Position numbers and translations under genes: made by a program. The notes beneath the pieces were generated by a model, which was not told the DNA's origin, did no database searches, and saw only the letters and a list, made by a program, of their open reading frames with translations. This document shows positions 5,159 to 14,101 of a stretch of 64,000 nucleotides of DNA, in pieces; positions within the stretch are counted from its first letter, which is position 1; every line of letters begins with the position of its first letter. This stretch comes from Photobacterium iliopiscarium (lineage in GTDB: Bacteria > Pseudomonadota > Gammaproteobacteria > Enterobacterales > Vibrionaceae), in assembly GCF_003026395.1 (NCBI RefSeq), contig NZ_PYOO01000004.1, forward strand, positions 310,001 through 374,000, given 5' to 3'.

Positions 5159-6913
5159 TTACGCGTTAGCTTGTGCCGTTTGAGCAGCAACAGAGCCTTC
5201 TTCTGGACGCTTTAAGAATGCGTACATCACGCCTGTTACTACCGTACCCGCAGCAATGGCGACAAGGTAAAGTAGCGCTGGTGAAATTGCGTTTGGAATG
5301 AGCAGAACAAACAAGCCACCATGTGGAGCCATTAGTTTTGCGCCAAACAACATTGATAATGCACCTGTTAATGCGCCACCAATCATACAGCTTGGAATAA
5401 CACGCATTGGATCGCGGGCTGCAAATGGGATCGCGCCTTCAGTAATAAAGCACATGCCTAATACAAACGAGGCTTTACCTGCTTCATTTTCGCTGGCTGA
5501 GAACTTACGCTTCGCAAGGAATGTTGCTAAACCCATACCCATTGCTGGCACCATACCTGCTGCCATTACTGCTGCCATTGGGGCATAGGTTTGTGAAGCT
5601 AACAAGCCAACACCAAAGGTATAAGCGGCTTTGTTTACAGGACCACCTAAGTCGAAACACATCATACAACCAAGGATAATACCCAGTAATACCGCGTTCG
5701 CTGAACCCATGTTGTTTAAGAATGTGGTTAAACCTGCCATTGCTGCTGATACTGGACCACCAACAATGTAAATCATTACCAAGCCGGTAATTAAGCTGGC
5801 TAATAATGGCACAATCAAAATCGGTTTTAGCGCTTCCATTGATTGTGGCAGTTTGATTTTTTCAACCAAAAATTTAGCACTGTAACCTGCAAGGAAACCG
5901 GCAACGATGCCGCCTAAGAAACCCGCGCCCGTGGTACTAGCTAACATACCGCCAATTAAACCCGGTGCTAAACCTGGGCGATCTGCAATTGAGAATGCGA
6001 TGAAACCCGCCAATACTGGCACCATTAACGCAAATGCTGAACCACCACCGATGGTCATTAGGGCTGCGGCTAACGTGCCTTCTTGTTTAAAGGCTTCGAT
6101 ACCAAATACAAACGATAAGGCAATGGATAAACCACCAGCTACCACTAATGGCAACATGTAAGACACACCTGTCATTAGGTGTTTATACGGCCCTGCTTTT
6201 TCAGTTTTTGTATCTGTGTTTTGAGCGTTAGTATTTCCAGAATGTTGATATACAGTAGCAGTTGCAAAGGCTTTTTCAATTTCTGGTTTGGTTTTCTTGA
6301 GTGCTAATCCTGTGCTGGTTTTGTAAAGCTTTTTGCCATTAAATCGGGCTAAGTCTACTTCAATATCGGCAGCGATAATGACTAAATCTGCGGCTGCAAT
6401 CTCCGCATCTGTTAATTGGTTTTTAGCGCCAACTGAGCCACGGGTTTCAACTTTAATATCATAACCCTGACGCTGACCTTCTTCTGTCAACGCTTCTGCT
6501 GCCATAAAAGTATGAGCAACACCCGTTGGACAAGCGGTGATCGCGACAATTTTCTTAATCGCATTTTCGGTTTCATCAGCGACAGGTTGAGTGCTGGCTG
6601 CCGTTAATACTTGTGCTTGTGTAACGGCGTCTGTTAGCCATGCTTTGGTATTTTCAAAACAAGCGGTGATATCAGCTTGATAAACTTTTTTACCCACAAA
6701 ACGGGTATCATCAACAGCGATTCCTGCCGCAATGATGATCACTTCAGCATCATCAATCTGTTGTTGAGTCAGTTCTTTGGTTGGATTAAATGCAGTTTGG
6801 CATTCAATGCTTGCTTGCCATTGTAGCTCTGCGGCGGCTTTTTCTAATAAACCCGCTGCGATAATGGTGGTTGCGATGCCGCTAGGACAAGCTGTTACTA
6901 ATGCTATTTTCAT
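5159..6913 (-). CDS. fruA: Fructose-specific PTS enzyme IIBC
   Basis: Takes up fructose and phosphorylates it to fructose 1-phosphate at the inner membrane, receiving the phosphoryl group from FruB. The 584 residues comprise a degenerate IIB' domain (ACPSGIATT, Cys9), the functional IIB domain (ACPTGVAHT, phosphocysteine Cys128) and a IIC transmembrane domain from about residue 240. This B'-B-C order and length match enterobacterial FruA. It is the last gene of fruBKA, 78 bases after fruK, followed by a terminator. Three Cra operators ahead of fruB indicate Cra control. Nothing is missing. Confidence 0.97.
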   Translation of the reverse strand: MKIALVTACPSGIATTIIAAGLLEKAAAELQWQASIECQTAFNPTKELTQQQIDDAEVIIIAAGIAVDDTRFVGKKVYQADITACFENTKAWLTDAVTQAQVLTAASTQPVADETENAIKKIVAITACPTGVAHTFMAAEALTEEGQRQGYDIKVETRGSVGAKNQLTDAEIAAADLVIIAADIEVDLARFNGKKLYKTSTGLALKKTKPEIEKAFATATVYQHSGNTNAQNTDTKTEKAGPYKHLMTGVSYMLPLVVAGGLSIALSFVFGIEAFKQEGTLAAALMTIGGGSAFALMVPVLAGFIAFSIADRPGLAPGLIGGMLASTTGAGFLGGIVAGFLAGYSAKFLVEKIKLPQSMEALKPILIVPLLASLITGLVMIYIVGGPVSAAMAGLTTFLNNMGSANAVLLGIILGCMMCFDLGGPVNKAAYTFGVGLLASQTYAPMAAVMAAGMVPAMGMGLATFLAKRKFSASENEAGKASFVLGMCFITEGAIPFAARDPMRVIPSCMIGGALTGALSMLFGAKLMAPHGGLFVLLIPNAISPALLYLVAIAAGTVVTGVMYAFLKRPEEGSVAAQTAQANA

Positions 6914-6991
6914 ATTTACACCTTGGTCAATGTTGCTTCACATGTTCTTCTGTCGTTAAGCAATGATGTGATTAATCTCTATGTACTTAAG

Positions 6992-7972
6992 CTATTGAGT
7001 TACAATGACATGTTTAGCAATATCATTAACTTTATTGATATTCTCAACACCAACACCCACTTGTGTCACCGCTACTGCTGATAATGCCGTCGCAAATTGT
7101 AATGACTGTGCTTTTGAATGTTGATTAAGTTCACCCCAACATAAACCAGCAACTAAAGTATCACCTGCGCCAACGGTACTCACTACGTCCATTTTTGGCG
7201 GTTGAGCATGTAACCAGCCTTCATGGTTAAGCCACATCACCCCTTTTGCACCGAGTGATACCACAACATTTGTGATCCCTTTAGCTGCAATTTGTTCCGC
7301 AACGTCCATACATTGTTGTTGCGTTTCTAATGCTTGTCCTGCCCATTCAGCCAGTTCTTCATCATTCGGTTTAACCAACCACGGATGGGCTTCTAAACCT
7401 GCTTCTAATGCTGATTTACTGCTATCAAACAACACTTTTTTGCCCAATTGATGTAATTTTTCTAACCAATTAGCGCACATGTCAGGAGTAATACCTTGTG
7501 GCAAGCTACCTGCAATCACAAATACATCATGGGTGACTGCTAATTCAAATAATGTTTTTTCAAAGGCTAAAATATTGGCAGCTGTAACGGCAACGCCAGG
7601 AAAATTAATGTCACTTACCTGACCATTTTTTTCGACTAATTTAACATTAATCCGGCTTGCACCCGCCACGCGAATAAACTTATCTGTTGCGCCGATTTGC
7701 TCAAACAATTGGCAAAAAGGTTCTTGGTTATCAGCTCCTAATAAACCCGTTACTGTCACATCAGCACCAAGCTCTGCTAAGACTTTAGCAACGTTCACGC
7801 CTTTACCCGCAGGATGTAAATTACCGTGTTCAACCACATTGACACGGCCTAGCGAAATGGTCGCTAGACTTCCAGTAAGATCTAATGCTGGGTTGAGTGT
7901 TACCGCAACAACGTTAGGTTTAACAACATGGTGCATGGTTTGAATCTCTGTCTGTAAGGTTGAAATTGTCAT
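6992..7972 (-). CDS. fruK: 1-phosphofructokinase
   Basis: Converts fructose 1-phosphate to fructose 1,6-bisphosphate with ATP, in the cytoplasm. It is a PfkB-family sugar kinase of 326 residues with LNPALDLTG near the N-terminus, the PAGKGVNVAKVL substrate loop and the STVGAGDTLVAG anion hole with catalytic Asp. It is about 15 residues longer than E. coli FruK at the N-terminus, and an internal start at the MHHVV Met (residue 13) is possible. It lies 11 bases after fruB and upstream of fruA, in one operon. The FruK substrate is also the inducer that releases Cra. Confidence 0.96.
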   Translation of the reverse strand: MTISTLQTEIQTMHHVVKPNVVAVTLNPALDLTGSLATISLGRVNVVEHGNLHPAGKGVNVAKVLAELGADVTVTGLLGADNQEPFCQLFEQIGATDKFIRVAGASRINVKLVEKNGQVSDINFPGVAVTAANILAFEKTLFELAVTHDVFVIAGSLPQGITPDMCANWLEKLHQLGKKVLFDSSKSALEAGLEAHPWLVKPNDEELAEWAGQALETQQQCMDVAEQIAAKGITNVVVSLGAKGVMWLNHEGWLHAQPPKMDVVSTVGAGDTLVAGLCWGELNQHSKAQSLQFATALSAVAVTQVGVGVENINKVNDIAKHVIVTQ

Positions 7973-7983
7973 TGCTGCGATCC

Positions 7984-9102
7984 TTATAGTTTTTCGCCTA
8001 AGCCATCAGCAATAGCTTGACCGATTGCCGTTAATGCCGCGTCTGCATCACTGCCATGTGCGGTAAATTGCAATTCATTACCGCATTTCACACCAAGACC
8101 AATCACTTTCATTAAACTTTTCGCATTAACGGGCTTACTGTCGCTGGTGATATTAACCACTTGAATATCCGCATCGAATTTCTTGGTAGTATTAACTAAC
8201 ATTGCACCAGGGCGGGCATGTAAACCATGGGGATTACGAATCGTAAATATAGCTTGATTGCCTTCTAATGCGACTTGCGTCAGTGCGGTTACCATTTCTT
8301 GTGCTGATGATGCTAACCATTGCGCAATCTTGCCTTGATAAATCAAAGATGTGAGGTATTCAAGGTTCGCTTTATGAGCAGTATTATTGGCCGCGATCAT
8401 GATCATACCCGCCACAGGGTGACCTAATTCTTCAAAAGGCTCTTGAGGTGTTACCACTGCAATCGCGGTACGTTTAACCTGCTTATTACTTTTAACTAAC
8501 CATAAGCCTTGCCCTAAATAACTTGCCCCTTGGCTAATCGCATCAGTGACGGTGGCTGTTTCTGCAAATCCTTGGTATTTAATTAAGCCCGCAGCAACAG
8601 CGGTTAACTGTAATAAATCTTGCGCAGGAAATTGCTTCAAAATAAGCTCAGCATTACACTCAGCCTCTTGCTGCTCATCACCACTTAATAAGGTAATGAT
8701 CGCTTGCTCAGACTCACAATGGCGTAATTTTTCTTCAATACCATCAGCAGATAACACTTTGGTTAACTGTTTTAGAATGCCTAAATGCTCATCCGATTGA
8801 GCCGCAATCCCTATCGCAATATAAGCCGTATTATCATTGCCCCATGGCACACCTTGTGGAAAGTGATGAATTTTCACTCCGGTATGGTTAACTAAATCAC
8901 GGGTTTCAGTCGTACCATGTGGGATCGCAATACCGTTGCCTAAATACGTTGAATTTTGTTGTTCACGGGCAAGCATGCCATTGACATACCCTGTCTGTAC
9001 TAATCCCGTTGCTTCAAGATCAGCCGCCAACGCTTTGATTGCGTCTTGTTTGTTAGATGCCGTTTGCTGCATCGAAATATCATTTTTAGACAGTGATAAC
9101 AT
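7984..9102 (-). CDS. fruB: Fructose PTS diphosphoryl transfer protein (EIIA-FPr)
   Basis: Carries phosphoryl groups from enzyme I to FruA. It has 372 residues: an N-terminal IIA-Fru domain with GIAIPHGT (His62), a central linker domain, and a C-terminal HPr-like domain with NPHGLHARPG (His295). Length and domain order match E. coli FruB. The start MLSLSKNDIS corresponds to the E. coli start MFQLSVQDI. It is the first gene of the operon, with a leader of about 350 bases shared with divergent cra and containing three Cra operators. Confidence 0.97.
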   Translation of the reverse strand: MLSLSKNDISMQQTASNKQDAIKALAADLEATGLVQTGYVNGMLAREQQNSTYLGNGIAIPHGTTETRDLVNHTGVKIHHFPQGVPWGNDNTAYIAIGIAAQSDEHLGILKQLTKVLSADGIEEKLRHCESEQAIITLLSGDEQQEAECNAELILKQFPAQDLLQLTAVAAGLIKYQGFAETATVTDAISQGASYLGQGLWLVKSNKQVKRTAIAVVTPQEPFEELGHPVAGMIMIAANNTAHKANLEYLTSLIYQGKIAQWLASSAQEMVTALTQVALEGNQAIFTIRNPHGLHARPGAMLVNTTKKFDADIQVVNITSDSKPVNAKSLMKVIGLGVKCGNELQFTAHGSDADAALTAIGQAIADGLGEKL

Positions 9103-9208
9103 GTAACTCTCCGATTCAATTCTCTGTGAGATCGTCGCTATTTATAGTGCTGTTCATTAAGCTATTGATAAACCCTATTCACTTCATCGCAGTATGTGCT
9201 TATCAATA

Positions 9209-9224
9209 GCTGAATCGTTTCAGC
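9209..9224. promoter_or_regulatory. Cra (FruR) operator 1
   Basis: GCTGAATCGTTTCAGC is a near-perfect palindrome and matches the Cra consensus GCTGAAWCGWTTCAGC. It is the site nearest fruB, about 107 bases from its start. Confidence 0.9.
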
Positions 9225-9278
9225 AAAACGGGAAATAAAAAATGTTCACAACGGGTGTTTATCGCTTAACAACACCCT

Positions 9279-9294
9279 GCTGAAACCTTTCAGC
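9279..9294. promoter_or_regulatory. Cra (FruR) operator 2
   Basis: GCTGAAACCTTTCAGC keeps both TGAAA/TTTCA arms and the outer GC, but the central CG is CC. It is probably a weaker Cra site. Confidence 0.75.
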
Positions 9295-9300
9295 TTGCAT

Positions 9301-9316
9301 ACTGAATCGTTTCAGC
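9301..9316. promoter_or_regulatory. Cra (FruR) operator 3
   Basis: ACTGAATCGTTTCAGC has the full core palindrome CTGAATCG-TTTCAG. It is 22 bases from operator 2 centre to centre, close to two helical turns, so cooperative binding on one face is possible. It is the nearest site to cra and could also mediate autoregulation. Confidence 0.88.
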
Positions 9317-9452
9317 TAGAATTGCAAACACTGATAAGTATGCATTAAGTGAATATATGATCAAGCGCACAAACTTATATTTAGTAAATAACAATCAGCC
9401 CGATTAGATCTCTGATGCTTTCCCTAACATGAATTCACAACGGATAACGATA

Positions 9453-10436
9453 ATGACATTGGATGAAATCGCAAAACTAGCAGGCGTGTCTCGAACAACG
9501 GCAAGTTATGTTATTAACGGTAAAGCAAAACAATATCGTATTAGTGAAAAAACTCAGCTCAAAGTAATGGCTGTTGTTGAAGAACATAACTATCGCCCCG
9601 ATCATGCTGCTACCTCGCTTCGAGTTGGAAACAGCCATTCACTCGGGCTGATCATTCCTGATTTAGAAAACAGCAGTTATGCCAAAATTGCTAAGTTATT
9701 AGAGCGTGATGCGCGCAAAGCCGGTTATCAAATGATTATCTCTTGCTCTGATGATGATCCTGCAACCGAAATGAAGGTTGCCGACATGCTATTAAGCCGT
9801 CGAACTGATGCATTAATTGTCGCCAGTGCCCTTGCTTCTGATAACACATTTTATCGAAAGATTCAAGCCAATGGCGTACCTGTAATTGCCATTGACCGTG
9901 CATTAGACGATGAGTTTTTTATCTCAGTGATCAGTGAAGATTTAGAAGGTGCTTATCAACTGACACAATCATTATTGAGAAAGCCCATTAACAGTATTGG
10001 TCTTATTGGTGCCGTTGCAGATTTAGGAGTATCGAAAGAACGCCAGCAAGGCTTTACCGCAGCGATTAACCGCCATTCACAACCTGTGACGACTATTATG
10101 AGTTATGGGGAGCATTTTAGTCAGCAAAATGGGCAACGTATGGTTCAGCAATGGATTGATGATGACTGTTTTCCTGATGCGATATTAGCAACATCCTATA
10201 CCTTGTTTGAAGGGGTACTGGATTGTTTACTTAAAAATCCACAACTAATGAGTCGTACTTATCTTGCAACGTTTGGTGATAACCGCCTATTGGATTTTTT
10301 ACCCAATAAAATACAGTCATTACCACAACAATTTGAAGTTATCGCCGATCATGCGCTTACATTGGCACTAGAAGCAATAAAAGGTAGCTATGAACCGAAT
10401 GTTGAGGTAATTCCGCGCCAAGTCATTCATCGTTAA
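9453..10436 (+). CDS. cra: Catabolite repressor/activator Cra (FruR)
   Basis: LacI-family regulator that represses fruBKA and senses fructose 1-phosphate. The start MTLDEIAKLAGVSRTTASYV is the canonical Cra N-terminus with its helix-turn-helix. An in-frame ATG 24 bases upstream (9429) would add eight residues not found in the family, so 9453 is preferred. The hinge NYRPDHAATSLR follows at residue 50-60, then a periplasmic-binding-protein-like effector domain. The 327 residues are close to the usual 334. It is divergent from fruB, with three operators between them. Confidence 0.96.
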   Translation: MTLDEIAKLAGVSRTTASYVINGKAKQYRISEKTQLKVMAVVEEHNYRPDHAATSLRVGNSHSLGLIIPDLENSSYAKIAKLLERDARKAGYQMIISCSDDDPATEMKVADMLLSRRTDALIVASALASDNTFYRKIQANGVPVIAIDRALDDEFFISVISEDLEGAYQLTQSLLRKPINSIGLIGAVADLGVSKERQQGFTAAINRHSQPVTTIMSYGEHFSQQNGQRMVQQWIDDDCFPDAILATSYTLFEGVLDCLLKNPQLMSRTYLATFGDNRLLDFLPNKIQSLPQQFEVIADHALTLALEAIKGSYEPNVEVIPRQVIHR

Positions 10437-10534
10437 TGATATTGCTATTATTCATTGCAGAATAATAACAATAATGAAAAAATACACGATTACTTATCAT
10501 TATCTCTTTTTACTAGGTTGCTATAGGCTCCACC

Positions 10535-11569
10535 ATGTATTTACGTCTTAAAGCATTATTAATATCGCATGCACAATTCTCTCATGCTTTACGGGTAACA
10601 TTGGCGATTGCTTTTACGCTTGCCTTTTATGCTGTTGTCCACGTTCCACATTCAATGTGGGGTCCTGTCACCGTGGTTGTCGTTATGATGCAACCTTACG
10701 CTGGTGCGATTGTTTATAAAGGCTTTCAGCGTATTGGAGGCACATTATTAGGGGCTATATTAGGACTTTTAACGGTGCTATTCCCTGATCAGTTTGATTA
10801 CCTGATTCCGGTATGGATGTTGGCGTGGGTCTTTTTACTGTCTTTAAAATCTTACGGTAAAAATATCTATTTCTTCTTTTTAGCCGTAATGACACTCATC
10901 ATTGTTTCTTATCAAGGAGACACTGCGTTAGAGGTTAGCGTCGCATTATGGCGTGTTGCTAATATTCTTATTGGTAGTTTGATTGCGATTGCCTTTTCTT
11001 TACTATTACCTATTCGTGCGATAACCGGTTGGAATTTACTGTTTAATCAAAATTTACGCGCATTACGTCAGCTTTACCAAGCACACGCTTCAGCCCACAT
11101 GCTAAGTATTAAGCAGTTAAATGCCATGAAACGTGAAGTATTAGAACGACACATGAAGATGATCATTCTATTGCCTAATGTGCAAAAAGAAAGGCATAAA
11201 CTTGCGGGTCATTATCGAACAATTATTACCGTGCAACGTTCATTAATTAGTGTAACTGAACAATTAATTGAAACTCATTGGAGTTCAGATATTAGCCGTC
11301 GTCAATTACTGGCTCAAAACGATCTAAAAGTCTATCAACAACATATTATTACTATTTTAAGTCAGTTAGAGCAGGCTTCAATTAATCATAGTAGTTTATC
11401 GAACATTGATACATTACCAAATATGGATCTGTTACCCACAATGGCAGAAGCAATATCGCCAGATGATACGGCTAATGCGCTGGGTATTTATGGCTATTTT
11501 TGGCTAACTCGCCAATTTATGAGTCGACTAGAGGCGTTAATCATTCAATTGCGGATTATCAATCAATAA
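10535..11569 (+). CDS. FUSC-family inner membrane protein
   Basis: The 344 residues have four to six hydrophobic helices in the first 170 residues (for example VTLAIAFTLAFYAVV, VTVVVVMMQPYAGAIVYKG, ILIGSLIAIAFSLLLPI), followed by a cytoplasmic helical region. The GFQRIGGTLLGAILG motif is typical of FUSC/aromatic-acid exporter proteins. It has only one membrane half and is about half the length of YccS/AaeB, as in the smaller FUSC family members. The substrate is unknown. It follows cra by 98 bases on the same strand and may be transcribed with it or separately. Confidence 0.75.
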   Translation: MYLRLKALLISHAQFSHALRVTLAIAFTLAFYAVVHVPHSMWGPVTVVVVMMQPYAGAIVYKGFQRIGGTLLGAILGLLTVLFPDQFDYLIPVWMLAWVFLLSLKSYGKNIYFFFLAVMTLIIVSYQGDTALEVSVALWRVANILIGSLIAIAFSLLLPIRAITGWNLLFNQNLRALRQLYQAHASAHMLSIKQLNAMKREVLERHMKMIILLPNVQKERHKLAGHYRTIITVQRSLISVTEQLIETHWSSDISRRQLLAQNDLKVYQQHIITILSQLEQASINHSSLSNIDTLPNMDLLPTMAEAISPDDTANALGIYGYFWLTRQFMSRLEALIIQLRIINQ

Positions 11570-12259
11570 AACTGTTGTTCTCTTCTTAAAAATACCTAAT
11601 TACCACCGAGACTCAGCCAAGGTTAATACTTTCTCAAGTATCGGTGGTGATTTTGCATAACATTCAGGACAAATATCACCATTTTCCAACGCAGATTAAA
11701 TAAACGTTCTCCACCTTATTTTTCAATTTCGTACATGTGTATAAATTCGAATTTCGAATATAGATAAGCCTTTCTGAAATTGGATTAATTTTTAAGCATG
11801 GCGTTTACCCTATCCTGCAATATATTGAAGGATAAAATATTATTTAACTATGGCGGTTAAATAGCAGTAATTAGGTGGTTAATTATTCAATTTAATAATT
11901 GAAACGTTATTTATCTTAAATAGTAATCATTATTTATGGTTACTATTTTCATTTAAGCGTTGAACTATTTATTAATTACATACTAACTTCAATAAGTTAC
12001 AGAAACTCAATCAATAATAATATTATTATTAATAAAAATAGATGTACATAAAATAATCAAGTGGTATTATAGCGTCTTGCTCTGTTGTTTAAAGAGTTAT
12101 TAAATGCAACACCAAGTAATAGTTAAACCCTCAGCTACAGTAACGTTATCGTTTTGTACTTCAGTGTTTCCCTTGTATTGGCAGCAACATTAATAATTTA
12201 ACCACTTAGCACATCGCATTTTAGCGGTTAATTAATCATATTTATATAAGGGACATTAC
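11570..12259. other. Gene-free 690 bp: hairpin and long cold-shock leader
   Basis: There is no reading frame worth reporting. At 11602-11648, ACCACCGA pairs with TCGGTGGT and encloses an inner stem AATACT/AGTAT, which is either the FUSC terminator (no good T run) or an RNA structure. The remainder is very AT-rich. The part before 12260 is probably the long 5' leader usual for cspA-type genes, with the ribosome site AAGGGA at 12248-12253. Confidence 0.5.
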
Positions 12260-12472
12260 ATGTCTAATCAAACAACTGGTCTAGTAAAATGGTTTAACGA
12301 AGCAAAAGGTTTTGGTTTCCTTTCTCAAGACAACGGCGGTGCTGACGTATTCGTTCACTTCGCTGCTATTGCTTCAGATGGTTTTAAAACATTAGCTGAA
12401 GGCCAAAAAGTATCTTTTGAAGTATCAGAAGGTCCTAAAGGTCTTCTAGCTTCAAATGTTGTAGCTTTATAA
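12260..12472 (+). CDS. CspA-family cold shock protein
   Basis: Single-stranded nucleic-acid binding protein that acts as an RNA chaperone. Its 70 residues hold both RNP motifs: KGFGFLSQD (RNP1) and VFVHFAAI (RNP2). It is followed directly by a strong terminator, so it is monocistronic. The long AT-rich leader is consistent with cold-regulated expression as in cspA, but no cold-box was identified. Which paralog (A, D, E) it is cannot be decided. Confidence 0.95.
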   Translation: MSNQTTGLVKWFNEAKGFGFLSQDNGGADVFVHFAAIASDGFKTLAEGQKVSFEVSEGPKGLLASNVVAL

Positions 12473-12496
12473 TTTATCCTCGCTGATAAATAATAA

Positions 12497-12523
12497 AAAT
12501 GCTGGCTATGGCCGGCATTTTTT
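12497..12523 (+). terminator. Terminator of the cold shock gene
   Basis: AATGCTGGC and GCCGGCATT pair around a TATG loop and are followed by six T. Confidence 0.88.
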
Positions 12524-12540
12524 ATATCTGTTATTTTCAT

Positions 12541-12835
12541 ATATATTTACTTAATTATTTAATATAGACCCAACTTATTTAAATAAAAGTAAGATGTTTA
12601 CTTTTATTTAATATTTAGAATTTAACTTACTACTGACTAAATAAACGGTGACGAAATGGACGTTCCTTATTATAGCCGTTTAATATTGCTATCTCACGGT
12701 AAAGCGTGAGCTAAAGACAGGGATTTAATATTTATCCGCATTACATGGTTCATTGGTTATGTGTCTGCCTACAATATGACAATTTATTTGAACATAACAT
12801 GGCCCTTACATAGTGGTAATCAGAAAAAACAACAA
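12541..12835. other. Gene-free stretch between csp and PEP-synthase-like gene
   Basis: No gene is supported. A small perfect hairpin, CTCACG-GTAAAG-CGTGAG, lies at 12693-12710. Otherwise the sequence is AT-rich without recognisable signals. Confidence 0.5.
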
Positions 12836-12869
12836 GCCTGCGTTATTATGTCTTATTAATAGCGCAGGT
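12836..12869 (-). terminator. Terminator of the PEP-synthase-like gene
   Basis: CCTGCGTTATTA pairs with TAATAGCGCAGG (one mismatch). On the minus strand it is followed by CTTGTTGTTTTTT. Confidence 0.7.
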
Positions 12870-12877
12870 TTCTCTTC

Positions 12878-13783
12878 TTAACAAATAACCGTTATCACTT
12901 CATGATCCATCAGCCACCGTTGTAAACGTGGCGCTTGTGAAATAGCATCATAATAAATATCGCACTCTTTTGACGCATTCCCCGTAACAGCTAACAACAT
13001 TTTTAATAGTGTTATTATCGCATCATTTTGAGTATCAACCCGATAATGAAGTTTGGCATTGGCAAAGTCTTGTCCTAATGCCAATTGTGCTAATTGCGTA
13101 ACATCCACGACAAAACCATCAAAATAATGAATAAAAGTATCCGCTAATAATGCATTTGCAGGCACAGAACAAAGCATATGGACTTTTAAGTCATTTGCAC
13201 CTCGACATAAACCTTGTTCAGCCAACAAATCAATCATAGTTGCCGCTTCACTAAAAGTACGTACAAACGGTACTACCAATTCAATCGTGTCACCACCAAC
13301 AGCTGCACGAGCACGTTTAATCGCCTCACATTGCAACGCAAAACTGGTCTTATAATTAACGTCAGCATAAAGACTCGCACCGCGTAATCCTAATTGTGGA
13401 TTAGTTTCAATGGCTTCTAGTTCAGCACCTAATAGTTGGCATCGACATTCGGCATTAGCCCCTGCTAATTGTACTTTTAATGGCGCAGATCCTTGTTGTC
13501 TTGCTGCGGACACTAATAACTCAGCCAACAAAGCAACATAATATTCAGCCAACGCGACAGTCTGTTGACCATATTGATCAGCTATTTTTTGTTGTAACGC
13601 TTGCTGAGTCGCATCAGATAAAAGATTTTGTTGGGTAAAAACTAACGGATGAATACCAACGTCGGTAGCAATAAGATCATCTAACGAAACTAACCCAATA
13701 CCGTCATTATTTAGCGTCGCTAATTGTTGTGCATTGTGTAACACCGCTGTTGTTGCCAACATTAATTCAGTTTGTGTTGTCAT
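12878..13783 (-). CDS. Degenerate stand-alone PEP synthase C-terminal-like protein
   Basis: The 301 residues align with the C-terminal PEP/pyruvate-binding barrel of PEP synthase (full enzyme about 790 residues). Shared stretches include NPQLGLRGASLY (family NPMLGFRGASRY), ALQCEAIKRAR, IELVVPFVRT and NALLADTFIHYFDGF. The catalytic positions are lost. The Glu in MCEIPSNALLA is Ser (MLCSVPANALLA), the GSNDMTQL metal/substrate loop is VVDVTQLAQL, and the terminal GICGQGPS with the catalytic Cys is replaced by YYDAISQA. The swivelling His and ATP-grasp domains are absent. The frame is intact and it has its own terminator, so it is maintained. It lies divergent from aroH, as ppsA and aroH are near neighbours in E. 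coli. Role unknown, probably regulatory or binding. Confidence 0.75.
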   Translation of the reverse strand: MTTQTELMLATTAVLHNAQQLATLNNDGIGLVSLDDLIATDVGIHPLVFTQQNLLSDATQQALQQKIADQYGQQTVALAEYYVALLAELLVSAARQQGSAPLKVQLAGANAECRCQLLGAELEAIETNPQLGLRGASLYADVNYKTSFALQCEAIKRARAAVGGDTIELVVPFVRTFSEAATMIDLLAEQGLCRGANDLKVHMLCSVPANALLADTFIHYFDGFVVDVTQLAQLALGQDFANAKLHYRVDTQNDAIITLLKMLLAVTGNASKECDIYYDAISQAPRLQRWLMDHEVITVIC

Positions 13784-14101
13784 ACTCTACCTATACCTCC
13801 ATGTTAAATAACCTAATGCCTATCCATTTACACCAATAAAATAGACCTTTATTGACCTTACTGTGTGTTTAATTTTCACGCAAGAACAAAACGATATGTG
13901 ATAACAATTATTCAACGTTTTAAGTATATGCCACCGTGTTTATGTTGATGAATAATTGCATGCAAAATCACCCTTTCAGCTAACAATATCCACAATTATT
14001 CATTAAAAACCTATTTGTTATCACAAGTTTGGTTTATTCCAGTGCTGATTTGGGCTATCTTAACGGGGTTATTACAGAAATCCCAAGGTAGGCAAACTAT
14101 T
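13784..14101. promoter_or_regulatory. Divergent promoter region of PEP-synthase-like gene and aroH
   Basis: There are 318 bases between two divergent starts. An open frame from 14015 in phase with aroH encodes a hydrophobic peptide with two Trp. It is probably chance, but a TrpR- or attenuation-related leader cannot be ruled out. No TrpR operator was recognised. Confidence 0.4.

Noticed and set aside
5298..6161. Plus-strand open frames inside fruA
   Set aside because: They are antisense shadows of a fully recognisable gene, without ribosome sites or family features.
9429..9452. Longer start of cra
   Set aside because: It adds eight residues not found in the family and has no better ribosome site than ATG 9453.
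14015..14101. N-terminal hydrophobic extension of aroH
   Set aside because: The family starts at MKTDELRT, and the ribosome site AAGGTAGG lies before 14102. The upstream part is open by chance or is a leader.
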